Source: Caulobacter sp. Root655 (GTDB lineage Bacteria; Pseudomonadota; Alphaproteobacteria; Caulobacterales; Caulobacteraceae). Taken from it: a stretch of 64,000 nt of DNA. The DNA is taken from NCBI RefSeq assembly GCF_001427665.1, contig NZ_LMHC01000027.1, forward strand, positions 172,150 to 236,149, given 5' to 3'. The notes under the pieces are model-generated. The model ran no database searches, was not told the DNA's origin, and worked only from the letters and a program-made list of their open reading frames with translations. Positions 16,116-26,345 of this stretch are shown here, one piece after another (the stretch's first letter is position 1; each line of letters starts with the position of its first letter). The position numbers and the translations under genes were made by a program.

Positions 16116-16735
16116 AAGTGGACGACGCCGCCGATCGACAGGCGGGTTTCCTTGGAGTCGATCTTCAGCTTGTCGCCACCCTTGAAGGTCGCGGTCTTGT
16201 CGCCGTAGCTCACCCGGGTGAGTTCGCCGCGCAGGCCGAAGGTTTCGCTGAGCTTCTGCTCGTAACCGACGCCGTAGACCATGCCCTGCTGGGTCAGGGT
16301 CTTCTTCGAGCCCGGAACCGAGGCTTCCAGCTTGCGGCGCTCCAGTCCGACCTTGCCGTAGAGCAGGCCGCTCTCGCCGAGCGCCATGCCGACCCGCGCG
16401 GCGCCGCTGTAGCGGAACTTGGGGTCCAGATGGACCTTGGTCGCGCCGAAGGTCTTCGAGGACTCACCGCCGCCGCCGCTCAGCGCGCCCTCGGCGCCCA
16501 GATAGAGGTTGCCGCCCAGAACCGTGCCGTAGCCCGCGAAGCCGCCGAAGTTGAAGCCGGTCTTGTCGGACGAGCCCTTCAGGGCCGGGCCGGTGGTCGG
16601 GGTGTAGATCAGTTCGTTCTTGGGCTTGGCGTAGCCGACTTCGCCGCCGACGTAGAAGCCGCCCTGGTCCTGGGCCAGGGCCGGGGTGATCGCGACCGCG
16701 GCGAGGGCGGCGGCGAGGCAGAGGGTCTTCATCAT
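16112..16735 (-). CDS. outer-membrane beta-barrel protein
   Basis: A 207-residue protein with a signal peptide (A-L-A-Q near 21-22) and a mature part of alternating amphipathic strands: G-G-F-Y-V-G-G-E-V-G-Y-A, F-N-F-G-G-F-A-G-Y-G, L-Y-L-G-A-E-G-A, ending V-V-H-F, i.e. a terminal Phe as required for BAM recognition. This is the OmpA/OmpW-like eight-strand small barrel type. ATG 16735 is chosen because GGAG lies 6 nt upstream; the earlier in-frame ATG (16747) overlaps that site. The function (porin, adhesin or structural) is not determined. The stop codon comes from the repeat at 16049-16115. Confidence 0.8.
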   Translation of the reverse strand: MMKTLCLAAALAAVAITPALAQDQGGFYVGGEVGYAKPKNELIYTPTTGPALKGSSDKTGFNFGGFAGYGTVLGGNLYLGAEGALSGGGGESSKTFGATKVHLDPKFRYSGAARVGMALGESGLLYGKVGLERRKLEASVPGSKKTLTQQGMVYGVGYEQKLSETFGLRGELTRVSYGDKTATFKGGDKLKIDSKETRLSIGGVVHF

Positions 16736-17055
16736 TTGAAACTCCATGCATTTGCGGAGGCCGACGACACCGCCAACCCGAAGCCAGGCCTTGGTGAAGG
16801 CTGCGCGTGGAGGGATTGCGCGCGAAGCGTGGAGATCGCGTGGGGATGACCTTAAGAGTTATTCATTTGCCAGAGGGGCGCTCGGAGGGCCTGCATCCCC
16901 CCTTGCCCGCGGTGTTTCACCGAGCCTCGGCGCGATCTCCACGATCTCTCGACACTCGCGGCCTAGAACTTCTTGTTTTTACGCATTTTCTTCACGCGGA
17001 CCGGTAGCCGCTTCGCTCGAAAATGCTCTAGCCGCCCCTGTTTCAGGAACCGACG
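16736..17055. other. 320-bp divergent intergenic region
   Basis: Between the outer-membrane protein gene (minus) and the response-regulator gene (plus). It should hold both promoters. The only structured element seen is the third CTAG-bounded repeat at 16963-17031, ending 24 bp before the regulator's ATG. No coding frame is convincing. Confidence 0.6.
16963..17031. repeat. CTAG-bounded repeat with 44-bp stem core, copy 3
   Basis: CTAG, spacer, core 16983-17026 with ends GCATTTTC and GAAAATGC, then CTAG. Compared with copy 1 the third base pair of the outer stem has changed from G-C to A-T on both sides, keeping pairing. It lies in the 5' region of the response-regulator gene. Confidence 0.85.
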
Positions 17056-17751
17056 ATGGAAAACGCCCTGATCTGCGTGGTCGAGGACGACCCCGATATC
17101 GCCCACATCCTGCAGACCTATCTCGAGCGCGAGGGCTTGCGCGTGGTCTGCGCCGCCGATGGCGAGGCCGCCCTGCTGCAGCACCGCAGCCTGAGCCCAG
17201 CCCTGATGCTGCTGGACGTCAACATCCCCAAGAAGGACGGCTTCGCGGTGATGAACGAGGTGCGCCGGCGCGGCGACACGCCGGTGATCTTCACCACCGC
17301 CATGGCCGAGGACATCGACAAGCTGACGGCCCTGCGCATGGGGGCCGACGACTATGTGGTCAAGCCGTTCAACCCGGCCGAGGTGGTGGCCCGGGTCAAG
17401 GCGGTGCTGCGCCGGGCCAATGGCGGCGGGCGCTCGGGCCTGCTGCGCCAGGGCGTGGTCGAGGCGGACCTGGCGGCCCACGTGGCGCGGGTCATCGACG
17501 GGGAAGGCGGCCATACCGTCCTGACCCTGACGCTGAGCGAGTTCCGCATCCTGGTCCAGTTCCTGAACGCCCCGATGCGGGTCTGCAGCCGCGGCGAGAT
17601 CCTCGACGCCTGCCTGCCCGACAGCGAGGCCCTGGAGCGCACGGTCGACAGCCACGTCAGCAACCTGCGCCGCAAGCTCGAGGCGGCCGGCGCCGTGGGC
17701 TACATCATCAACGTGCGCGGCGTCGGCTATCGCCTGGCGGTCCCGCAATGA
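17056..17751 (+). CDS. OmpR-family response regulator
   Basis: A 231-residue protein: receiver domain (residues 1-120) with the acidic pair E-D-D at 10-12, phosphoacceptor D54 in L-L-D-V-N, and V-K-P-F; then a winged-helix DNA-binding domain ending V-R-G-V-G-Y-R-L. Sequence resembles the BaeR/AdeR branch. It overlaps its kinase by ATGA (17748-17751), so the two are translated together. The divergent outer-membrane protein gene is a plausible target, by analogy with OmpR systems; that is inference. Confidence 0.9.
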   Translation: MENALICVVEDDPDIAHILQTYLEREGLRVVCAADGEAALLQHRSLSPALMLLDVNIPKKDGFAVMNEVRRRGDTPVIFTTAMAEDIDKLTALRMGADDYVVKPFNPAEVVARVKAVLRRANGGGRSGLLRQGVVEADLAAHVARVIDGEGGHTVLTLTLSEFRILVQFLNAPMRVCSRGEILDACLPDSEALERTVDSHVSNLRRKLEAAGAVGYIINVRGVGYRLAVPQ

Positions 17752-18989
17752 AGCCGGCTCCGACCCTGGCCCGCCAGCTGGGCTTCGCCATCGGCGGCAT
17801 GCTGACCTGCGCCGTGATCTTCATCGCCAGCGCTTCGGCGGGCGTCGACTACTTGATCGAGCTCGAGCTGAAGAGCCGCCAGCCGGCGAACCTGCTCCGG
17901 GCCATCGAGGCTCTGGACCAGAACCGCCTGCCGGCCAACGAGGACATGCTGGCCCTGATCAAGCTGACGTCCGAAGAGGGGCCACGGGTCGTCGCACTCA
18001 GCTACACCGGGGTCGCCCTGCTGACGCTGGTCTGCATCGCTCTGAGCGTGTTCATCGCCCGCCACATCGCCCGCCGGCTGGCCGCCTCGGTCAATCTGGT
18101 CGCCGACGGGGCCCAGCGGATCGCGGCCGGCGATTTCGCCCACCGCATCGTCGCCCCACCCAAGCTGACCCGCGAACTGCGGAGCCTGATCGACAGCTTC
18201 AACACCCAGGCCGAGGCCCTGGAGCGTTCCGAACGCCAGATGCGGTTCAGCACCGCCTCGGTCGCCCACGAACTGCGCACGCCGTTGACCGTGTTGAGCG
18301 GCTACATCCACGGCGCCCTGGATGGGGTGTTTCCGCGCGACGACAACCACATGCGCGCTCTGCTGACCCAGGTGGAGGACCTGTCGCGGATCATCGACGA
18401 CCTGCGCACGGTCAGCCTGGCCTCGTCGGGCGCCCTGGTCCTGGAGATCGGGTCCTGCGACCTGGCGGCCGAGGCGCGCTCGGTGCTGGAGATGACCCGG
18501 CCGCAGTTCCTGGTCGCCGACATGGTCGTCGACGCGGCGCTGCCCGAGACCTGGGTCCGCGCCGATCCGGCCCGGGTGCGGCAGATGCTGCTGGCCGTGC
18601 TCGACAACGCCCGGCGCTACGCCGCCGACGGGCGATCGCTGAGCCTGCGCGTCCAGCGCCAGGGCGAAACCGGCGTCCTACTGATCGCCGACCGCGGGCC
18701 GGGGTTCCCGCCGGACGGCGAGCAGCGGGCCTTCGAATGGTTCTGGCGGGCCGACCTGTCGCGCACCCGCGCCACAGGCGGATCAGGGCTGGGCCTGGCG
18801 GTGGTCAAGGCCCTGGCCGACGCCCATGGCGGCAGCGTCGGGGTCGGCAACCGGTCGAGCGGCGGGGCGGTGATCGAGCTGCGCTTCCCGCTCGATCCCG
18901 CCGCTTTGGACGGGTGCGAGGACGGCCCCGACGGACATGGCGTCCTCGAACTGGCCTCGACCCCTCACTTGATCGCGCCCCTCACTTGA
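17748..18989 (+). CDS. sensor histidine kinase of the adjacent two-component system
   Basis: A 413-residue membrane kinase: TM1 about 14-33, a short periplasmic loop, TM2 about 83-105, HAMP, then HisKA with V-A-H-E-L-R-T-P-L (H174) and HATPase_c with N-box (L-D-N-A-R-R), D-R-G-P-G-F and G-S-G-L-G-L-A-V-V. The loop of about 50 residues suggests sensing of membrane or small-molecule signals. The last residues (P-H-L-I-A-P-L-T) are encoded by a 17-bp tandem repeat shared with the 3' end of the convergent PQQ-dehydrogenase gene, so the native C-terminus has been replaced. Confidence 0.9.
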   Translation: MKPAPTLARQLGFAIGGMLTCAVIFIASASAGVDYLIELELKSRQPANLLRAIEALDQNRLPANEDMLALIKLTSEEGPRVVALSYTGVALLTLVCIALSVFIARHIARRLAASVNLVADGAQRIAAGDFAHRIVAPPKLTRELRSLIDSFNTQAEALERSERQMRFSTASVAHELRTPLTVLSGYIHGALDGVFPRDDNHMRALLTQVEDLSRIIDDLRTVSLASSGALVLEIGSCDLAAEARSVLEMTRPQFLVADMVVDAALPETWVRADPARVRQMLLAVLDNARRYAADGRSLSLRVQRQGETGVLLIADRGPGFPPDGEQRAFEWFWRADLSRTRATGGSGLGLAVVKALADAHGGSVGVGNRSSGGAVIELRFPLDPAALDGCEDGPDGHGVLELASTPHLIAPLT

Positions 18990-19011
18990 TCGCGCCCCTC
19001 ACTTGATCGCG
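18961..19011. repeat. 17-bp unit repeated three times across two convergent gene ends
   Basis: CCCCTCACTTGATCGCG occurs three times head to tail with no mismatch. The stop codon of the kinase (18987-18989) falls in unit 2, and the stop of the PQQ dehydrogenase (18999-19001, minus strand) falls in unit 3. Seventeen is not a multiple of three, so each unit change shifts the kinase frame. Confidence 0.95.
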
Positions 19012-21410
19012 TAAGCGATTACCTGGTCGCCGATCGGCGTTCCCATGAAGTGATGGCCGCCGGTCATGATCACCACGTACTGCTTGCCGCCGACCGCGTA
19101 GGTCATCGGGGTGGCCTGGCCACCGGCCGGCAGCACGTCCTGCCAGACGGTCCGGCCGGTCTTCAGGTCGATGGCCCGGATCAGGTTGTCGGTGGCGGCC
19201 GCCACGAACACCAGGCCGCCGGCCGTGACCACCGCCCCGCCGTTGTTGGGCGTGCCGATGGTCAGCGGCAGGCGCGAGGGCACGCCGAACGGGCCGTTGG
19301 TGCGGGCCGTGCCGAATGGGCGGTCCCACAGGGTCTTGCCGGTCCGCAGGTCGATGGCCCGGATGCCGCCATAAGGGGGCTCCTTGCACAGCAGGCCGGT
19401 CAGCGGCAGGCGCCAGCCGGCGTTGACGTCGATGGCGTAGGGCGTGCCGACCTGCGGGTCGCCCGCACCCTCGGCGCCCGTCTTCATCGAGCCGCCGCGA
19501 GCCTCGCCGCGCGGGGCCCAGCCCTTGGCGTCGGCCTCCTTGCGAGGGACCAGGCGGTTGTAGTTGGGCATGTCGTTGTAGTTGGCGACGATCACGCCGC
19601 GGCTGGAATCGATGGCGATCCCGCCCCAGTCCGAACCGCCGTTGTAGCCGGGATACTGGATGTAGCGCCGGTCGGCGACGGGCGGGGTGTAGAAGCCGTC
19701 ATACTTGGCGCGCTTGAACTGGATGCGGCAGACCATCTGGTCGATCGGCGACATACCCCACATCTGGCGCTCGGTCAGGTCGGGCTTGCGCAGGGTGTGA
19801 TAGGTCGAGAACGGCTGGGTCGGCGAGCGTTGCTCGGGCTCCAGCCCGCCCTGCGGCACGGCCCGCTCCTCCACCGGAACCAGCGGCTGGCCGGTGCGGC
19901 GGTCGAGCACATAGATGTCGCCCTTCTTGCTGGGCAGCACCACGGCCGGGACCGGGCCGGCCGCGGTCGGGAAGTCGACCAGGGAGCCTTGCGAGCCGAG
20001 GTCATAGTCCCAGACGTCGTTGTGCACGGTCTGAAAGCTCCAGCGCGGCTTGCCGGTGGTCACGTCCAGGGCGACCAGCGAGGTCGAATATTGCTTCTCC
20101 AGCGGCGAGCGGCCGCTGCTCCAGTAATCGGCGGCCGAGACGCCCAGTGGCAGGTAGACCAGGCCCAGGGCCTCGTCGCCGGTCGCCGTGGTCCACATGT
20201 TGGGCGTGCCCTTGGTGTAGGTCTCGCCAGGCGGCGGCCGGTCGGGGCGGTCGGGGCGGGCCATGTCCCAGGCCCAGCGCAGGGCGCCGGTCGTGGCGTC
20301 GAAGCCCTGGATCACGCCGGACGGCGCGTCGCGCCGCTGGCCGTCCAGCACCTGGTGGCCGACGACGATCACTCCGCGCACGATGGTCGGGGCCGAGGTG
20401 ATCGACAGCATGCCGGGCGCGCTGGGGCCGATGCCGTCGGCGGTCAGGATCTGGCCGTCCTGGCCGAAGTCGGCGCAAGGGACGCCGGTGCGGGCGTCGA
20501 CGGCGATCAGCCGGGCGTCCAGCGTGCCCTCGATGATCCGCGTCGCGCAGGCCTGGCCGGGCTTGGCGTCGGGCGCGGCGTAGTAGCTCACGCCCCGGCA
20601 GGCGGCGGTATAGGGGATGGCTTCGTCCTGGACCTTGGGGTCGTGGCGCCAGCGGGTCTGGCCGGTGGCCGCGTCGATGGCGATCATGATGTTCTTGGGC
20701 GTGCAGACATAGAGGGTGTCGCCGACCTTCAGCGGGGTGTTCTCGGCCCCGTACTTGCCGTCGGCGGCGGCGCTGGGCATGTCGCCGGTGCGGATCATCC
20801 ACAGCCGCTCCAGCTTGCGGACATTGATCGGGTTGAGCTGGCCGAGCGGCGAATAGCGCTGGCCGGCATAGGTGCCGCCATAGGCCGGCCAGTCGACGCC
20901 GACCCGCAGCAGGGAGGGGTCGTTGTCGGTCATGGCGGCGACGGCCGGCAGGGGGCCGTCGACCTTGGCCTGGTTGGCCTTGGCCACCACCACGCCGCCA
21001 ACGACCAGGAACACCACAAGGCCCGCGAGGCCGACCAGGGCCTTGCGTCGTCCGGGCGGGCCGGGGTCGAGCACCGGCAGGGCGGCCAGCACCAGGACCA
21101 GCAGCACGGTGGGGGCGACGACCCGCGGCGCCAGGGCCCAGCCGTTCAGCCCGACCTCCCACAGCGCCCACGCCACCGTGGCGACATAGACGCCGACATA
21201 GATCCAGGCGCCCAGCGCCCTGCGCCGCACCAGCATCGCCCCGGAAGCCAACAGGCCCAGACCCGCCAGGACATAGTAGGGCGAGCCGCCCAGCACCGCC
21301 AGCCAGGCGCCGCCGATCGTCAGGGTCAGGCCGATCAGGGCCAGTACGACGCCCAGGAGCCCGACGACCCAGCCGCCCGCCCCCCTTCTGGGTGATGCCA
21401 CGGACGCCAT
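18999..21410 (-). CDS. membrane-bound PQQ-dependent dehydrogenase, glucose/quinate/shikimate family
   Basis: An 803-residue protein, the usual length of Gcd/QuiA enzymes. Residues about 12-155 hold five membrane segments that anchor it and contain the quinone site; the rest is an eight-bladed PQQ propeller with repeated W-type motifs, C-R-G-V-S-Y-Y, H-N-D-V-W-D-Y-D, G-G-S-D-W-G-G and C-K-E-P-P-Y-G-G. It oxidises sugars or polyols in the periplasm and passes electrons to ubiquinone. Glucose versus quinate cannot be separated here. The start is the ATG at 21410. Divergent from a membrane-protein/regulator pair with twin operators; no pqq biosynthesis genes are in the window. Confidence 0.9.
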   Translation of the reverse strand: MASVASPRRGAGGWVVGLLGVVLALIGLTLTIGGAWLAVLGGSPYYVLAGLGLLASGAMLVRRRALGAWIYVGVYVATVAWALWEVGLNGWALAPRVVAPTVLLVLVLAALPVLDPGPPGRRKALVGLAGLVVFLVVGGVVVAKANQAKVDGPLPAVAAMTDNDPSLLRVGVDWPAYGGTYAGQRYSPLGQLNPINVRKLERLWMIRTGDMPSAAADGKYGAENTPLKVGDTLYVCTPKNIMIAIDAATGQTRWRHDPKVQDEAIPYTAACRGVSYYAAPDAKPGQACATRIIEGTLDARLIAVDARTGVPCADFGQDGQILTADGIGPSAPGMLSITSAPTIVRGVIVVGHQVLDGQRRDAPSGVIQGFDATTGALRWAWDMARPDRPDRPPPGETYTKGTPNMWTTATGDEALGLVYLPLGVSAADYWSSGRSPLEKQYSTSLVALDVTTGKPRWSFQTVHNDVWDYDLGSQGSLVDFPTAAGPVPAVVLPSKKGDIYVLDRRTGQPLVPVEERAVPQGGLEPEQRSPTQPFSTYHTLRKPDLTERQMWGMSPIDQMVCRIQFKRAKYDGFYTPPVADRRYIQYPGYNGGSDWGGIAIDSSRGVIVANYNDMPNYNRLVPRKEADAKGWAPRGEARGGSMKTGAEGAGDPQVGTPYAIDVNAGWRLPLTGLLCKEPPYGGIRAIDLRTGKTLWDRPFGTARTNGPFGVPSRLPLTIGTPNNGGAVVTAGGLVFVAAATDNLIRAIDLKTGRTVWQDVLPAGGQATPMTYAVGGKQYVVIMTGGHHFMGTPIGDQVIAYAIK

Positions 21411-21506
21411 GCGGTGCTCCAAGCTGAACAGTCTTGTGAGGCACAACAGTGCGTTCGCCGCGATGGTTCCGTGGGTGGTGATCCGGAAGCTGGATCTCTG
21501 CAGAAT

Positions 21507-21553
21507 ACTCTGCTTGACAGAGTGAATGATCCGGAACACTCTGTGCTACAGAG
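21507..21553. promoter_or_regulatory. twin 16-bp inverted-repeat operators ACTCTG-N4-ACAGAG
   Basis: Site 1 (21507-21522) is ACTCTGCTTGACAGAG and site 2 (21538-21553) is ACTCTGTGCTACAGAG, 31 bp apart, about three helical turns. Site 1 includes TTGACA (21514-21519), a consensus -35 box. Located 97 bp upstream of the PQQ dehydrogenase start and 31 bp upstream of the membrane protein start. The winged-helix protein encoded at 22144 is the natural candidate to bind. Confidence 0.6.
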
Positions 21554-21583
21554 CGGCTCACCGCTCCTGCCATGGAGGCCCCG

Positions 21584-22147
21584 ATGGGCATTTCGAGAAC
21601 CGAGGCGGCGTCGGCCCTGACCGACATCGAACGCACCGCCGGCCGCAGTCGCGAACTGAGAGGCTATCAGATCGCCGGGCCGATCCTGATGGTCTGGGGC
21701 GTGGTCTGGGCGATCGGCTACAGCGCCATGGGCCTGCTGCCGGTCGAACGGTGGGGCCTGGTCTGGCTGCCGCTCGACGTGGTCGGCCTGACGGCCACCG
21801 TCCTGCTGTCGCGGCGGCCCCGGACGAACGGCCAGGCCGGCAAGACCGGCATGGGTTGGCGCATCGGCGTCGGCTCGATGGCCGTCGCGGCCTTCTTCGT
21901 CGGCACTTATACGGTTTTCCAACCGACCACGATCGAGCCCGCCATCGTCTATCCCGGACTGGTCACCGGCCTCGTCTATACGATGGTTGGCGTCGCCTTC
22001 ATGCCGCGCTTCTTGTGGATCGGCGCCGCGGTGTTCGTGGCCAGCCTCGTCGGACACTTCTTGTTTCAGCCGTGGCTGGCCTTCTGGATGGCGGCGGTGG
22101 GCGGCGGGGGCCTGATCCTGGCCGGCCTGTGGCTGCGGAGGGCGTGA
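21584..22147 (+). CDS. multi-pass membrane protein of unknown function
   Basis: A 187-residue protein. After about 30 polar residues (I-E-R-T-A-G-R-S-R-E-L) come five to six hydrophobic segments (I-A-G-P-I-L-M-V-W-G-V-V-W-A-I-G-Y, G-L-V-W-L-P-L-D-V-V-G-L-T, and later ones), ending in positively charged L-R-R-A. No motif known to me. ATG 21584 has GGAGG 5 nt upstream (21574-21578), which favours it over ATG 21572. It overlaps the winged-helix regulator in GTGA (22144-22147), suggesting that the regulator controls or senses through this protein, a common layout of membrane protein plus MarR/HTH pairs. Confidence 0.7.
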   Translation: MGISRTEAASALTDIERTAGRSRELRGYQIAGPILMVWGVVWAIGYSAMGLLPVERWGLVWLPLDVVGLTATVLLSRRPRTNGQAGKTGMGWRIGVGSMAVAAFFVGTYTVFQPTTIEPAIVYPGLVTGLVYTMVGVAFMPRFLWIGAAVFVASLVGHFLFQPWLAFWMAAVGGGGLILAGLWLRRA

Positions 22148-22449
22148 GCGTGGCGGAACTGGACGAGCTGATCCACCAGCCCCTGCGGCTGAAGATCATG
22201 GCCGCTCTGCATGCCGAACACGGCGAGCCGCTGGAGTTCTCGCGGCTGAAGGCCATCACCCTGGCCACCGACGGCAACCTGGGCAGCCACCTGACCACCC
22301 TGGAAAAGGCCGGCTATGTCGAGATCGCCAAGGATTTCGTCGGCAAGAAGCCCCGCACGCGGGTGGCGATGACCCCGGCGGGGCGCCAGGCGTTTCGCCG
22401 CCATGTCGACTATCTGCGCGAGGTGGTCGAAGGGGTGAGCGGGGACTAG
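22144..22449 (+). CDS. winged-helix transcriptional regulator (HTH_34 type)
   Basis: A 101-residue single winged-helix domain: a H-Q-P-L-R-L-K-I-M-A-A-L entry helix, F-S-R-L-K-A-I-T-L-A-T-D-G-N-L-G-S-H-L-T-T-L-E-K-A-G-Y-V recognition part, and the wing F-V-G-K-K-P-R-T-R-V-A-M-T. This is the MarR/ArsR-like subgroup that typically dimerises and represses its own operon. GTG 22144 overlaps the stop of the membrane protein; GTG 22150 is an alternative. No cysteine or His cluster for metal sensing is visible. The twin operators at 21507-21553 are the likely target. Confidence 0.8.
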   Translation: MSVAELDELIHQPLRLKIMAALHAEHGEPLEFSRLKAITLATDGNLGSHLTTLEKAGYVEIAKDFVGKKPRTRVAMTPAGRQAFRRHVDYLREVVEGVSGD

Positions 22450-22476
22450 GTTTCCGCCCAGTCATCCCCTCACGTC

Positions 22477-22579
22477 TGTCATCCCGGAAACGGCGAAGCC
22501 GTTATCCGGGACCGCCGGAAGCGCTTGCGTTCACGCGTCGGTCCCGGATCTTCGCGCTGCGCGCTCGTCCGGGATGACA
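22477..22579. repeat. TGTCATCCCGGA-bounded intergenic repeat, copy A
   Basis: Ends TGTCATCCCGGA (22477-22488) and TCCGGGATGACA (22568-22579) are perfect inverted repeats. The internal 61 bp (22504-22564) match copy B (39891-39951) with a single mismatch. It lies between the convergent winged-helix and glmM genes. Confidence 0.9.
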
Positions 22580-22586
22580 GCTGAGA

Positions 22587-23933
22587 TCAAACCGCCTTCA
22601 CCGCCGAGACGATCGACTTCACCACCTTCTTGACCAGGGCCAGGTCGTCGCCCTCGGCCATGATGCGGATCAGCGGCTCGGTGCCCGACGGGCGCACCAC
22701 GATGCGGCCCGTGCCGTTCAGCTGGGCCTCGCCGTCGGCGATGGCTTCCTTGACCGTCTTGGCCTCCAGCGGCTTGCCGCCGGCGAAGCGGACATTTTCC
22801 AGCAACTGCGGCAGGGGCTCGAACTGGCGGCCCAGGGCGCTCATCGGCTTGCCGGACTGGATCATCACCGCCAGCACCTGCAGGGCCGCGATCAGGCCGT
22901 CGCCCGTGGTCGAGAAGTCCGACAGGATGACGTGGCCCGACTGTTCGCCGCCCAGGTTGAAGCCGCCTTCGCGCATGCGGGCCATCACGTAGCGATCGCC
23001 GACGCTGGTGCGCTCCAGCTTCAGGCCGTTATCGGCCATCAACCGCTCGAGGCCGAGGTTGGACATCACCGTGGCCACCACGCCGCCGGCGTTCAGCCTG
23101 CCGGCCTTGGCGAAGGCCAGGGCGATGATCGCCATGATCTGGTCGCCGTCGACCACCACGCCCTTCTCGTCGCAGATCACCAGCCGGTCGGCGTCGCCGT
23201 CCAGGGCGATGCCGATGTCGGCGCGGTACTCGCGCACCAGCTTGGCCATCGCCTCGGGATGGGTGGAGCCGCATTCGGCGTTGATGTTGGTCCCGTCCGG
23301 CGAGACGCCGATCTCGATCACCTCGGCGCCCAGTTCGTAGAGGGCCGTGGGGGCCACCTTGTAGGCCGCGCCGTGCGCGCAATCGATGACGATGCGCAGG
23401 CCGGCCAGGCTCATCTGGCGCGGGAAGGTGGCCTTGACGATCTCGACATAGCGGGCCTGGGCGTCGTCGATGCGCTTGACGCGCCCGAGGCCGCGCGGCG
23501 GCGCCAGGCCCTCCTGCAGGCCCTCGTCCATCAGGGCCTCGATCTTCAGTTCCTGGTCGTCCGACAGCTTGTAGCCGTCGGGGCCGAACAGCTTGATGCC
23601 GTTGTCGGCGAAATCGTTGTGCGAGGCGCTGATCATCACGCCCAGGTCGGCGCGCATCGAGCGGGTCATCATCGCCACGGCCGGGGTTGGCAGGGGACCA
23701 AACAGCCGCACGTCCATGCCGACGCTGGCGAAGCCGGCGACCAGGGCCGGCTCGATCATGTAGCCCGACAGCCGGGTGTCCTTGCCGATCACCACCAGGT
23801 GGCGGCGGTCGTCCTGCGAGCGGAACAGCTTGCCGGCCGCCAGGCCGACCCGCAGGGCGACCTCGGCGGTCATCGGATGCTTGTTGGCCTGGCCGCGGAT
23901 GCCGTCGGTGCCGAAATAGGCGCGCTTGCTCAT
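22587..23933 (-). CDS. glmM: phosphoglucosamine mutase
   Basis: A 448-residue protein of full family length. It opens [12 protein letters not shown]; the phosphoserine loop is M-I-S-A-S-H-N; the metal loop is D-G-D-A-D-R; and the C-terminal phosphate-binding loop is [10 protein letters not shown]. It converts glucosamine-6-phosphate to glucosamine-1-phosphate in the cytoplasm, on the way to UDP-GlcNAc for peptidoglycan and LPS. Divergent from glmS, which makes its substrate, with 163 bp between. Confidence 0.97.
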   Translation of the reverse strand: MSKRAYFGTDGIRGQANKHPMTAEVALRVGLAAGKLFRSQDDRRHLVVIGKDTRLSGYMIEPALVAGFASVGMDVRLFGPLPTPAVAMMTRSMRADLGVMISASHNDFADNGIKLFGPDGYKLSDDQELKIEALMDEGLQEGLAPPRGLGRVKRIDDAQARYVEIVKATFPRQMSLAGLRIVIDCAHGAAYKVAPTALYELGAEVIEIGVSPDGTNINAECGSTHPEAMAKLVREYRADIGIALDGDADRLVICDEKGVVVDGDQIMAIIALAFAKAGRLNAGGVVATVMSNLGLERLMADNGLKLERTSVGDRYVMARMREGGFNLGGEQSGHVILSDFSTTGDGLIAALQVLAVMIQSGKPMSALGRQFEPLPQLLENVRFAGGKPLEAKTVKEAIADGEAQLNGTGRIVVRPSGTEPLIRIMAEGDDLALVKKVVKSIVSAVKAV

Positions 23934-24096
23934 GGTCGTCTTCCGGATCGCTCGGTTAGGCCGTCTTCGGAGCGCGAAACGATCCGAAATGCAGATTTAT
24001 GAGGGCAGGGTCTGCACGAATGCTAAAGCCCGGCCATGAAATATCCGCTTCGACAGCAATAGTCTGGTCGACGCGTTCTACAAAGGATCATGGCCC

Positions 24097-25917
<1,821 letters not shown>

Positions 25918-25932
25918 TCCTTGGAGCCGCTC

Positions 25933-25961
25933 ATCCCCGCGAAAGCGGGGACCCAAGCTGA
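25933..25961. repeat. 29-bp repeat ATCCCCGCGAAAGCGGGGACCC..., left copy
   Basis: A hairpin (CCCCGC-GAAA-GCGGGG) plus ACCCAAGCTGA, identical over 29 bp to 26346-26374 and in the same orientation. The two copies flank the GIY-YIG gene. Confidence 0.9.
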
Positions 25962-25991
25962 GTGTCCGTCTGATCGCAAGACGACTGCCGA

Positions 25992-26285
25992 TCAGCAGTT
26001 CAAGGTTTCGTAGAGGTCAGCCCACGTCGGATTGACCGCCTCGATCATCTGGATTTTCCAGGCGCGATTCCATTTCTTGATCTGCCGTTCGCGGATGAGC
26101 ACGCCTTCGCGCGTCTCGCACAGCTCGTACCAGACCAGTCGGCCGACGCCGTACTTGGACGTGAAGCCCTTGCGGACCTTTTCCCGATGCTCCCAGATCC
26201 GCCGCGCGAGGTCGTCGGTGTGACCGCAATAGAGGGTGCCGTAGGGCTTGCTGGCGAGCAGGTAGACGGCAAACATTCTGTCCAT
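25992..26285 (-). CDS. stand-alone GIY-YIG nuclease family protein
   Basis: A 97-residue protein consisting of one GIY-YIG domain: F-A-V-Y-L-L and G-T-L-Y-C-G-H-T-D-D-L-A-R-R-I-W-E-H in the GIY/YIG positions, then G-R-L-V-W-Y-E and R-E-R-Q-I-K-K-W-N-R with the catalytic-type Arg and Glu. This is the UPF0213/YhbQ-like group with unknown targets. The frame is open up to 26387, but that extension is a translation of a palindromic repeat, so ATG 26285 (or 26276) is chosen. The gene is bracketed by identical 29-bp repeats, suggesting a functional or historical link. Confidence 0.85.
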   Translation of the reverse strand: MDRMFAVYLLASKPYGTLYCGHTDDLARRIWEHREKVRKGFTSKYGVGRLVWYELCETREGVLIRERQIKKWNRAWKIQMIEAVNPTWADLYETLNC

Positions 26286-26345
26286 AATGCGCTTCCCGAG
26301 TAGGAACATATCATGAACAATACTCAACTCCACCACAACCCGACT

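Noticed and set aside
24000-24096. glmS ribozyme
   Set aside because: The leader is short and lacks the pseudoknotted core; such ribozymes belong mainly to Gram-positive bacteria.
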